A stretch of DNA of 28,818 nt from Bacteroidetes bacterium ADurb.Bin302 (lineage in GTDB: Bacteria; Bacteroidota; Bacteroidia; Bacteroidales; Paludibacteraceae): assembly GCA_002069025.1 (NCBI GenBank), contig MWBK01000154.1, forward strand, positions 1 through 28,818, written 5' to 3'. Below the pieces are notes generated by a model. The model was not told the origin of the DNA. It did no database searches and saw only the letters and a list, made by a program, of their open reading frames with translations. This document shows positions 1 to 5,782 of this stretch, in pieces. Numbering within the stretch: position 1 is the first letter of the stretch; every line of letters begins with the position of its first letter. Made by a program: the position numbers and the translations under genes.

Positions 1-7
1 TAAAGAC

Positions 8-27
8 AACGCATATGAACATGCGTT
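8..27. repeat. Short inverted repeat
   Basis: AACGCAT and ATGCGTT form a perfect 7-bp stem around a 6-nt loop. No T-run follows, so it is not a clear terminator. It lies just outside the tnpB element and may belong to the end of an upstream gene outside the window. Bases 28-149 hold no gene, only the left-end hairpin of the element. Confidence 0.4.
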
Positions 28-65
28 AATTGATTGAAAAGCTGAGATTTATCCTCTCTTCAAGA

Positions 66-85
66 CCCTCTCCTTGAGGTGAGGG
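66..85 (+). repeat. Left-end hairpin of the tnpB element
   Basis: CCCTCTCC, loop TTGA, GGTGAGGG: five outer and two inner pairs with one T-T mismatch. Loop and closing pairs match the right-end hairpin at 1251-1270. This is a probable transposase recognition hairpin. Confidence 0.6.
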
Positions 86-149
86 ATAAAATCAAAATTA
101 TACAAAACAAATGATTACCGTTAATTATTATAAATGATAGAATGTAAAT

Positions 150-1262
150 ATGAAAAGAAAAACCTTTAAATATAGATTATATCCAAATAAATCTCAGGCG
201 AAAAAGCTGAATTCTGGAATAAACGCATGTAGATTTGTCTGGAATAATTTTTTGGGCGAACGAAAGAATTTATACGAGACTGAAAAGAAATCTATTTCTA
301 AGTTTGACCAAATAAACAGGTTGCCAGAACTCAAAAAGGAATACCCATTCCTTAAAGATGCCTATTCCCAGTCACTACAACATATTGGGACAGCTTTAGA
401 CTTAGCATTTAGAGCATTCTTTCAGCGAATTAAAAAGGGTGAAAATCCTGGTTATCCCAGATTTAAAGGTGTTAATCGCTTATCATCTATCAATTTTACT
501 CAATATGGACGTGGTTGTAAAATTGCCAATGGAAATTTAGCAGTTTCTAAAATTGGTGATATTAAAATGATTTACCATAGAGAATTAACTGGAAATCCAA
601 AAACCGCCAGAATTAAACGAACTGCAACTGGAAAATGGTTTGTTACTATTGTATGTGAATATGATCCAGAAACACTTCCAGTTAATTTCAATTCAGTGGG
701 TATAGATTTAGGAATTTCCAAGTTTGCAACGCTTTCTGATGGCAAGGTGATTGAAAACCCAAGATTTTTAAAAGTAGAAGAAGAAGAACTGAAAAAAGCA
801 CAGAGTAAAACAGATAAACTCAAAAAAGGTAGTGTGGAAAGAAGGAAGGCTAGAAAAGTAGTTAATCGGATTTATGAACGATTAAGTTGGAAAAGAGAGA
901 ATTTCACCCATCAGGAATCAAGGAAAATTGTCAACGAATATCAGAATATTTTCCTTGAAAAATTAGAGATATCTTCTATGGTGGAAGATAACGAATTCAA
1001 ACTAAGTAAATCTATCTTAGATGTCGCTTGGAATCAGTTCACAAGTATGATTAAATACAAAGCGGAAGAAGCTGGTAGAAATATTGTATTTGTGAATCCA
1101 AGAAATACATCTAAGATATGTAGTCGCTGTGGAATACTTGTAGAAAAGCCTCTGTCACAGAGGACACATTCTTGTAAATGTGGTCTGATAATGGACAGAG
1201 ATTTAAACGCGGCTATTAATATTTTAAGACTGGGGACACAGTCTTTGAAGCCCCTACCTTGA
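150..1262 (+). CDS. tnpB: TnpB, RNA-guided nuclease of an IS605-type element (intact)
   Basis: This 370-residue protein has normal TnpB length and every key part. The N-terminal OrfB helix-turn-helix region begins KYRLYPNKSQ. The RuvC-I aspartate is D186 (VGIDLGIS), the RuvC-II glutamate E270 (IFLEKLE), and the RuvC-III aspartate D351 (MDRDLNAA). A four-cysteine zinc finger uses C324, C327, C342 and C344. TnpB enzymes cut DNA next to a short motif, guided by an omega-RNA made from the right end of the element, and so help it persist. The start has no clear Shine-Dalgarno sequence, common for these genes. The stop codon sits in the loop of the right-end hairpin, so coding and probable guide-RNA sequence overlap. 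Nothing looks broken, so activity is plausible. Confidence 0.92.
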   Translation: MKRKTFKYRLYPNKSQAKKLNSGINACRFVWNNFLGERKNLYETEKKSISKFDQINRLPELKKEYPFLKDAYSQSLQHIGTALDLAFRAFFQRIKKGENPGYPRFKGVNRLSSINFTQYGRGCKIANGNLAVSKIGDIKMIYHRELTGNPKTARIKRTATGKWFVTIVCEYDPETLPVNFNSVGIDLGISKFATLSDGKVIENPRFLKVEEEELKKAQSKTDKLKKGSVERRKARKVVNRIYERLSWKRENFTHQESRKIVNEYQNIFLEKLEISSMVEDNEFKLSKSILDVAWNQFTSMIKYKAEEAGRNIVFVNPRNTSKICSRCGILVEKPLSQRTHSCKCGLIMDRDLNAAINILRLGTQSLKPLP

Positions 1263-1270
1263 GGTAGGGG
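1251..1270 (+). repeat. Right-end hairpin, probable omega-RNA 3' part
   Basis: CCCCTACC, loop TTGA, GGTAGGGG is a perfect 8-bp stem. The TGA stop of tnpB (1260-1262) spans the last stem base pair and the loop. By analogy with known TnpB systems, the omega-RNA would include this hairpin and end in a guide copied from the flank after it. The exact right tip, and so the guide start, cannot be fixed from this sequence alone. Confidence 0.6.
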
Positions 1271-1355
1271 AGTGTTCACGTTAATATATTACTATGTATG
1301 AATATTTTATGTAGTTTATTTGTGATTAACAAATTATAAGAAAGTTGCATGTCCT

Positions 1356-1690
1356 GTGATTGAAATCTTTGCTACATATGTATGGGCGGCGGTTAAAGCC
1401 TCCGTTCCTGCGTCTATTTTACTTATTATTATTATACTAATTTTAACAATCTGGATGGCGGTAAAGATTGATAGAGCATTACATAAGTCAACGGAGGACA
1501 CAGATTTTTTTAAAAAAAGTTAGAAATAGAAGAAAAGCAAAGACTTAAAATAGAAACATTAGTTGCGGATTTACCTTGTGTATCAAAAGAAAATGCAACT
1601 TGGTTACAGAACGTTAATAAAAATGGCGGTGCATGTCCTAGTAAAAATGTTTGTAAATACAAAGAACAATTAGATACTGAAAGAGATTGA
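1356..1690 (+). pseudogene. Small membrane protein gene split by a frameshift in a T7A7 run
   Basis: Frame 1 starts with GTG at 1356 and encodes 55 residues: a short N-terminus, one strong membrane segment (SILLIIIILILTIW), then a charged stretch ending at TAG 1521-1523. In the -1 frame, an open stretch runs from 1514 to TGA 1688-1690 with no start codon of its own. It encodes a charged helix and a Cys-containing tail (CVSKENATWLQNV, ACPSKNVCKY). The frames meet at seven Ts followed by seven As (1505-1518). Joined, they give a protein of about 110 residues with one membrane anchor and a soluble tail, ending just before the next gene. A one-base indel (mutation or sequencing error) is the simplest explanation. 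Ribosomal slippage on the A-run is possible, but the heptamer is not canonical. It may be a lysis or membrane accessory protein; function unknown. Confidence 0.55.
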
Positions 1691-1692
1691 AT

Positions 1693-2136
1693 ATGAAAGT
1701 AGTTTTAAAAAGATTTAAATTCGATGAAAAGCAGGTACAGGGGCGTGCTGTATTATATGATGATAACAATAATAAAATATTGGAATTTGTTACATTAGAG
1801 CGACCATGGCTTGATAATCGTAAAAACATTAGTTGTATTCCTGCTGGTGTATATAAAGTTGAACCTCGTTGGTCACCAAGATATGGTAACCATTTTATTG
1901 TAAATGATACATATCCACGTGAGAATATTTTATTTCATATAGGTAATTATATTGGAAGTAAGAACCCTAAAACTGGAACATCGGATTCAGACGGTTGTAT
2001 ATTGGTTGGAACTGAGTTTGTTGATATAAACCGTGATGGTATCATTGATATTTCTGCAAGTAAAGCGAAACTGAAAAGCCTACTTAAACTTGCACCAAAA
2101 GGATTTATGCTTGAAATCCTGGACATTAAGGAATGA
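1693..2136 (+). CDS. DUF5675-family phage protein
   Basis: The protein has about 147 residues from the ATG at 1693; a TTG at 1687 in the same frame overlaps the previous stop and is an alternative. AAAGAG lies just upstream as ribosome site. I recognise the pattern of the DUF5675 family: ERPWLDNRKNISCIPAGVY near the N-terminus, a GNHFIV segment, IGNY, then a TSDSDGCILVG motif. These proteins are common beside phage lysis genes and have been suggested to act on peptidoglycan, but their reaction is not settled. No signal peptide or membrane segment is visible. It follows the frameshifted membrane gene directly, so the two were probably translated together. Confidence 0.7.
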   Translation: MKVVLKRFKFDEKQVQGRAVLYDDNNNKILEFVTLERPWLDNRKNISCIPAGVYKVEPRWSPRYGNHFIVNDTYPRENILFHIGNYIGSKNPKTGTSDSDGCILVGTEFVDINRDGIIDISASKAKLKSLLKLAPKGFMLEILDIKE

Positions 2137-2143
2137 ATATTGT

Positions 2144-2338
2144 GAAAATTGCAAAACATAGGTAGTAAGAAAATATTCAGATGTACGTGTGGACTAGAAA
2201 TAGACAGGGATTTAAACGGAGCAAGAAATATATTCTTAAAGAATATTTCTCTTGCGTTGGCGGCTTCGCCCTTTCTGAAGGAAATTTCAGATTGTATATC
2301 TAAGCAACTTGTTAAAAGTTGTTAATGGAAAGGAAGCA
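2144..2338 (+). ncRNA. Orphan right-end/omega-RNA-like copy of the second tnpB element
   Basis: This stretch aligns without gaps to 4384-4578 (offset 2240). It encodes only the tail of TnpB, from the second zinc knuckle (CTCGLEIDRDLNGA) to the TAA at 2323-2325; no rest of tnpB is present. Its left edge coincides with the internal deletion point of the other copy. Three predicted hairpins follow in order: a long imperfect one (about 2225-2251), a GAAA-tetraloop hairpin (2275-2290), and the terminal CAACTT/AAGTTG stem (2305-2321). The tetraloop stem differs between copies but stays paired. It is either a decayed insertion remnant or a retained guide-RNA gene. The 16 bases after the conserved end (2332-2347) would be the guide and directly precede the next start codon. 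Confidence 0.5.
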
Positions 2339-2347
2339 GTTAAAATT

Positions 2348-3142
2348 ATGGAATTGAGTGTATATTGTGATGAATTATTAGAAATGTATATAGATGGTCG
2401 GGTTCCCAGTCAATCATATTACGATAAGGAACGCCCCAAGAACATGAGAACAAAAATGGTAAATGGTGTACCATTTATGGACATTGCATATGAACACCTT
2501 AAAGATTTTTTCGATAGAGATGAAATTGAAGCCGCAGTTAGGGAAATGCTTAGACTACAGACAGAGACAGATTGTAAGTTCTTTGGTTTAAATAAAGGAC
2601 AGGCAAATATAAGTGGAACTTATATTCAGAACCATTTATTGGGTAGTAAAAAATCACAGCGGAATATTCATAAGCGAATAGATGAATTAGGTATTGAAGA
2701 AAGTGATATTACTGATAAGACTATATTGGATTTGGGTAGTTTTCATGGTGGTATGTTATTTTGGGCTAGTCAATTTAAACCATCTGCTATGTTGGGGGTT
2801 GAAGTTGATGAATATAAATGTAGACTGACTAGGAAGATAGCAGCGTTTGCAAATATTCCGATGGAAGTTGTACAAGCCGACTTAAATGATTATATTATTA
2901 CTAATAAATATGATACTGTATTTTGCTTAGCCATCATTGGACATTTAAGAAATTCAAGTAATCTTTATAAACAACTTTATGATATAACAAATGATGTATT
3001 ATTCCTAGAAGGAAACAAACATACAGACCCAGAAAAGATTGAAGAGAGATTACGAGAGGCTGGTTTCACTAATATAGAATATCGTGGTCGTTCAACTGAT
3101 GATGGGATTGGGAGACCTATATTCAAATGCAGGAAAGACTAA
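2348..3142 (+). CDS. Class I SAM-dependent methyltransferase
   Basis: I chose the ATG at 2348, with GGAAG about 10 bases upstream; upstream in-frame codons lie inside the IS remnant. The 264-residue product has an N-terminal helical part of about 120 residues. A Rossmann methyltransferase domain follows: motif I LDLGSFHGG, an acidic strand end GVEVDEYK for the SAM ribose, QADLND, and a motif IV-like strand (DTVFCLAIIGHL). There is no DPPY or PCQ motif, so it is probably not a standard DNA base methyltransferase; a small molecule, RNA or protein could be the substrate. The next gene starts inside its 3' end, so the two are probably translationally coupled and may act together. Its ribosome site lies against the IS right end. 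Confidence 0.7.
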   Translation: MELSVYCDELLEMYIDGRVPSQSYYDKERPKNMRTKMVNGVPFMDIAYEHLKDFFDRDEIEAAVREMLRLQTETDCKFFGLNKGQANISGTYIQNHLLGSKKSQRNIHKRIDELGIEESDITDKTILDLGSFHGGMLFWASQFKPSAMLGVEVDEYKCRLTRKIAAFANIPMEVVQADLNDYIITNKYDTVFCLAIIGHLRNSSNLYKQLYDITNDVLFLEGNKHTDPEKIEERLREAGFTNIEYRGRSTDDGIGRPIFKCRKD

Positions 3143-3663
3143 TAGAATGCATATATGAAGAAGCAAATGCGTTATTTAAGTCTAATTATGTAGATGATGA
3201 ACGAATGTCTATGTTTGATATACCTATCGGGAATAATATAACATATTATTTATTAGATATTCTGACAAAGGAAGAGTTTTTAAATATCCATTGGCACTTT
3301 ATAAGAGAAACAAATAAATTAAATATATTATCTGAAGGTAGGAAACTTAAAGATAATGCAATGGCATTTATAAACTCGGGTTATAATTATGATGACTTGA
3401 ATGATGAAACATTACCAATTCCCGAGAATCAATGGTTTGATAGATGTCAAATCATCCATGATGAATTTGACATGAATAAATTAGGCATCCCAGTATTAAG
3501 ACATTTTCATAAACTTGATTTTCGTAAACATCTTGATAATTTATATATTGTTGATGGTAATCATCGATTATTAGTATATGCTATAAAACTATTATTAGAT
3601 GAGATTGACTTTAAACCATTTAAAGTGATATATTTACATTATTCTAAAAATAGGACGATGTAA
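3127..3663 (+). CDS. ParB/sulfiredoxin-like domain protein
   Basis: The 178-residue protein starts at an ATG 16 bases inside the methyltransferase gene, with GGGAG upstream. The clearest feature is YIVDGNHRLLVYAI near residue 140-153. A DGNHR or DGHHR turn followed by a helix is the signature of the ParB/sulfiredoxin-like fold, which binds nucleotides and in some phage proteins cuts or modifies nucleic acid. The N-terminal 100 residues are helical and acidic and I do not recognise them. There is no HTH segment, so it is not a partition ParB. The overlap with the methyltransferase suggests a functional pair, perhaps in nucleotide or nucleic acid modification; that is inference. Confidence 0.55.
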   Translation: MQERLIECIYEEANALFKSNYVDDERMSMFDIPIGNNITYYLLDILTKEEFLNIHWHFIRETNKLNILSEGRKLKDNAMAFINSGYNYDDLNDETLPIPENQWFDRCQIIHDEFDMNKLGIPVLRHFHKLDFRKHLDNLYIVDGNHRLLVYAIKLLLDEIDFKPFKVIYLHYSKNRTM

Positions 3664-3667
3664 AGTT

Positions 3668-3850
3668 ATGATTATTGGTTTCTCTGGTTTCGCTAGAGCA
3701 GGTAAGAATACTGCGGCAGAAGAGTTCGCTAAACTAACAGAGGCAGAGTGTAAACACTTTATTTCCATTATCCATGTATTCTCATGTAGAATTTACGGAC
3801 TCAGGAAATATTCATATAAAATCAAGAAAGATAAGGATATACCCAAATAA
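3668..3850 (+). pseudogene. 5' fragment of a deoxynucleoside monophosphate kinase, cut by a tnpB element
   Basis: The first 24 or so residues (to about 3740) read MIIGFSGFARAGKNTAAEEF, the P-loop start of phage dNMP kinases. These kinases convert dNMPs to dNDPs for phage DNA synthesis. After that the frame runs into the start of the second tnpB element and becomes meaningless until the TAA at 3848-3850. The rest of the kinase does not reappear after the element, where the holin-like gene begins at 4588, so the gene is truncated rather than just interrupted. The start has only a weak ribosome site. Kinase activity is not expected. Confidence 0.65.
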
Positions 3851-4565
3851 AGATGATATTAAAACATACAATCGTTACTTGGGACTGAGTAGATATTGGT
3901 TTAATCAAGCTATAAACTATTTAAAACAAGAAGGAACAAAAGCATCTATCATGGAAGTCAGAAAAACTCAAAAAGATAATCACCCGGAATGGGCTTATGA
4001 TTGTCCCCAGAGAATAAGAGAGCACGCTATGCTAGATGCTTGTAATGCTGTTAAAAATGCTAAGCTGAAATGTAAAAGAACAGGTGCCTTTCAAAATGTT
4101 GGATACAGAACTAGAAAAGATACTAAACAGAGGTTCGGCTTTGATAGACAATCATTGAAGCAACACCGCCTGTTTAGAGGAAAACATTCAATTAAATTTC
4201 ATTCAACGGAGGTAATTAATGTAGAAAAAGAAGGCAATAGAATAGTTCGAGAAAATGGTAGGTGGTTCATAATAACACCAATCGATTATAAAACCAAGAA
4301 ACCTGAAAACCAAAGGCTTGGGATTGTAGCTTTAGATTGTGGAGTTAGAACATTTAAAACCTATTATAGTCCATTTACATCTGGAAAATTGCAAAACATA
4401 GGCAGTAAGAAAATATTTCAATGTAAATGTGGGCTAGAAATGGCCAGGGATTTAAACGGAGCAAGAAATATATTCTTAAAGAATATTTCTCTTGCGTTGG
4501 TGGCTTCACCCTTTTTAAGCGAAAGCTTAAATTGTATATCTAAGCAACTTGTTAAAAGTTGTTAA
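3774..4565 (+). pseudogene. tnpB: TnpB with internal deletion (nuclease-dead)
   Basis: The frame is open for 263 residues, against about 370-420 for this type. The N-terminal domain (KIRIYPNKDD, a helical core, the RFGF segment) and the RuvC-I aspartate D188 (VALDCGVRTF) are present. At residues 203/204 the sequence jumps from YYSPFTS straight into GKLQNIGSKK. This removes the RuvC-II glutamate region, the bridging helices and the first zinc-binding CxxC. The second CxC (C217, C219) and ARDLNGA (D226) remain. The deletion keeps the frame. Guided cutting should be impossible. It could be plain decay, or a shortened DNA-binding derivative like the described nuclease-dead TnpB repressors, but the deletion is larger than in those. 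No good ribosome site precedes the ATG. Confidence 0.7.
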
Positions 4566-4578
4566 TGGAAAGAAAGCA
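4384..4578 (+). ncRNA. Right-end/omega-RNA-like segment of the second tnpB element
   Basis: This segment aligns gaplessly with the orphan copy at 2144-2338. It covers the tnpB 3' end and the right end. The tetraloop hairpin TTAAGC-GAAA-GCTTAA (4515-4530) is a perfect 6-bp stem; the other copy has CTGAAG-GAAA-TTTCAG at the same place, so several pairs changed on both sides. The terminal hairpin CAACTT/AAGTTG is at 4545-4561. The conserved end stops about 4571 and the next start codon is at 4588, leaving 16 bases, the size of a TnpB guide. Expression is not shown by sequence alone. Confidence 0.5.
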
Positions 4579-4587
4579 GAATAAAAA

Positions 4588-4833
4588 GTGAAAAAGTTTT
4601 TTAAGTCAATCTTTGGTATGTTCTTTGGTAATGATGGTATTCTTAGCTCGTCTAAGTTAATGGCGGTCATTGGTTATGCGATGTTCGTATTCATAACAGT
4701 CTGGACATGTATATATAATCCTGAGAAGTTTAATTATGAATTGTTTGCGATTTTAACTGCCGCTTCTAGTTCTAGTATTAGAGTTGTTGACAAATGGATG
4801 AATGTAGCTAAATCAGGAGCACCGCGTGAATGA
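4588..4833 (+). CDS. Small membrane protein, probable holin
   Basis: The 81-residue protein starts with GTG at 4588. It has a basic N-terminus (MKKFFKSIFGMFFG), a clear membrane segment (LMAVIGYAMFVFITVWTCIY), and a second hydrophobic stretch (ELFAILTAASSSSIRVV) before a charged tail. Size, two-segment layout and position directly before spanin-like and amidase genes fit a phage holin, which would open the inner membrane for the endolysin. I do not recognise an exact holin family. The stop codon TGA (4831-4833) lies inside the starts of the next two genes, so translation is tightly coupled. The tnpB right end ends 16 bases upstream, so the ribosome site (weak, AAAGAAAG) comes from around the element junction. 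Confidence 0.6.
   Translation: MKKFFKSIFGMFFGNDGILSSSKLMAVIGYAMFVFITVWTCIYNPEKFNYELFAILTAASSSSIRVVDKWMNVAKSGAPRE
4815..4819 (+). promoter_or_regulatory. Shine-Dalgarno site shared by two overlapping starts
   Basis: AGGAG lies 6 bases before the GTG at 4826 and 10 bases before the ATG at 4830. Both distances can work, so one ribosome site may feed two reading frames in competition. It lies inside the coding sequence of the holin-like gene. Confidence 0.6.
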
Positions 4834-5197
4834 AATCAAAATCAGCACTAGTTCTGATTATGGTAGTTTGCTTGTCATTGTTCTCGCCATTGCCTGTATC
4901 TGCGGAGGAGTCATATACTATTACAAAGGTACAGATAAAAGCATTAAGCGAGAACTTGACAACATTGAAAGAATTAGTGCTGAGCTTGCGTCAGAAACTA
5001 GACAACTACAAGATTCAATTGCAACTCACAGCACAGGAATTGCAAGCGTCTCAACTACAATTATTAAAAGCCGAGAACGAATCGAAGACGTTTATACTGA
5101 CCTTGAAAAAGCAGGAAATGAGGTTACAAGAGCAATCATCGTCATTGATAAATGTGAACAAATCATTGAAGAAGTTAAGGCAAAAAGAAAAGATTAA
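4826..5197 (+). CDS. Inner-membrane spanin-like protein (Rz-type)
   Basis: The 123-residue protein starts with GTG and has the best spacing to AGGAG. After about 13 residues comes one strong membrane segment (SLLVIVLAIACICGGVIYYY). A long charged helix without prolines follows, with heptad-like pattern and Rz-like composition (RELDNIERISAEL, SRERIEDVYTDL, CEQIIEEVKAKRKD). This N-in, C-out anchor plus periplasmic coiled coil is the layout of i-spanins, which span the periplasm and help break the outer membrane at lysis. The whole gene lies inside the gene at 4830-5246 in another frame. Both frames stay open and give sensible proteins, as in Rz/Rz1 pairs. Context: holin before, amidase after. 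Confidence 0.7.
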   Translation: MNEIKISTSSDYGSLLVIVLAIACICGGVIYYYKGTDKSIKRELDNIERISAELASETRQLQDSIATHSTGIASVSTTIIKSRERIEDVYTDLEKAGNEVTRAIIVIDKCEQIIEEVKAKRKD

Positions 5198-5246
5198 AAA
5201 TATCTTTTTTACGGCTATTGTCGGTTATCTTGTAATAAAAAAATGA
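4830..5246 (+). CDS. Secreted coiled-coil protein, probable second spanin subunit
   Basis: The 138-residue protein starts at the ATG overlapping the holin stop (ATGA). It begins with a signal peptide (MKSKSALVLIMVVC, cleavage likely after PVSA), then about 85 residues of Gln/Leu/Lys-rich coiled coil (SENLTTLKELVLSLRQKL and following), and ends in a short hydrophobic segment near KNIFFTAIVGYLVIKK. The cysteine in MVVC does not make a good lipobox, so a lipid anchor as in Rz1 is doubtful; the C-terminal segment may hold it in a membrane instead. Its TGA overlaps the amidase ATG (ATGA), which argues that this frame is translated. It contains the whole i-spanin-like gene in another frame. Confidence 0.68.
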   Translation: MKSKSALVLIMVVCLSLFSPLPVSAEESYTITKVQIKALSENLTTLKELVLSLRQKLDNYKIQLQLTAQELQASQLQLLKAENESKTFILTLKKQEMRLQEQSSSLINVNKSLKKLRQKEKIKNIFFTAIVGYLVIKK

Positions 5247-5782
5247 TACCAGAAAAGTTTAGCGAATCTAAGATAATTAGTCGGTTGGAGTGGGATGCCA
5301 TTCCGGTTCCTATTGGAAAGCCATATTTTCCACATGTACCAAACAAAGTAATAATACATCATTATGGCTTTCCATCGGATAAACCAAATCTCAAGATTAG
5401 TAAATCATTTAAAGGACATGCTAGTATTCGTGAATTACAGCGTGATGATATTAAAGAGCTTGGTTTAATTGATATAAAGTTCCATTATATAATTAGTCCG
5501 ACTGGTGCTATATATGAGGGCAGACCATCACAATACATAGGGAAACATATTCCTGGTTATGATAATGGTGCAATCGGGGTTCTTGTATATGGGAATTACA
5601 ATGTAGAGCCTTTAACTTTTGTAGTAAAAGAGGCGATTGTATGGTTGCTTTTACACTTACGGTATAAACATGGGATAGAATTACCGAAGTATTTATATGG
5701 GCATTGTTGTAAAGCCCTTACAACATGCCCTGGTTATAATTTAAACGCATATATTCAAAAATTGAAGGCGGGACGACCTTAG
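5243..5782 (+). CDS. Endolysin, N-acetylmuramoyl-L-alanine amidase (Amidase_2/PGRP)
   Basis: The 179-residue protein consists of one amidase domain. Expected zinc ligands are visible: H39 or H40 (VIIHHYG), H154 (LYGHCCKAL) and C162 (TTCPGYNL). The FHYIISPTG strand and the IGVLVYGNYN strand are typical of the T7-lysozyme/PGRP fold. It would cut the amide bond between MurNAc and L-alanine in peptidoglycan. There is no signal peptide, so it depends on the holin to cross the membrane. No cell-wall binding domain is present. The ATG overlaps the stop of the spanin-like gene. The last 65 bases overlap, tail to tail, the 3' end of the primase gene on the other strand. Confidence 0.9.
   Translation: MIPEKFSESKIISRLEWDAIPVPIGKPYFPHVPNKVIIHHYGFPSDKPNLKISKSFKGHASIRELQRDDIKELGLIDIKFHYIISPTGAIYEGRPSQYIGKHIPGYDNGAIGVLVYGNYNVEPLTFVVKEAIVWLLLHLRYKHGIELPKYLYGHCCKALTTCPGYNLNAYIQKLKAGRP

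Larger units (their letters stand above)
66..1270 (+). mobile_element. IS605/IS1341-type element carrying only tnpB
   Basis: One intact tnpB is bracketed by two similar hairpins, both with a TTGA loop closed by CC/GG pairs (66-85 and 1251-1270). Such subterminal hairpins are typical of IS200/IS605 ends. No tnpA (Y1 transposase) lies in the window, so the element would need a transposase from elsewhere, as IS1341-type elements do. The exact tips are not visible; the coordinates mark hairpin to hairpin and the real element extends somewhat further on both sides. Confidence 0.7.

Noticed and set aside
1512..1523. Canonical -1 frameshift site in the A7 run
   Set aside because: In the zero frame the codons are AAA AAA AGT, and the P-site would slip onto TAA, so this is not a proper X XXY YYZ heptamer. 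An indel is a simpler explanation.
3762..4571. Terminal inverted repeat TTTCCATTA/TAATGGAAA around the second tnpB element
   Set aside because: IS605-type elements do not have terminal inverted repeats, and nine A/T-rich bases can match by chance. I could not fix the left end.
4830..4886. Lipobox in the second spanin-like protein
   Set aside because: The cysteine follows MVV rather than a small residue at -1, so a lipoprotein signal is not supported. Type I cleavage after PVSA fits better.
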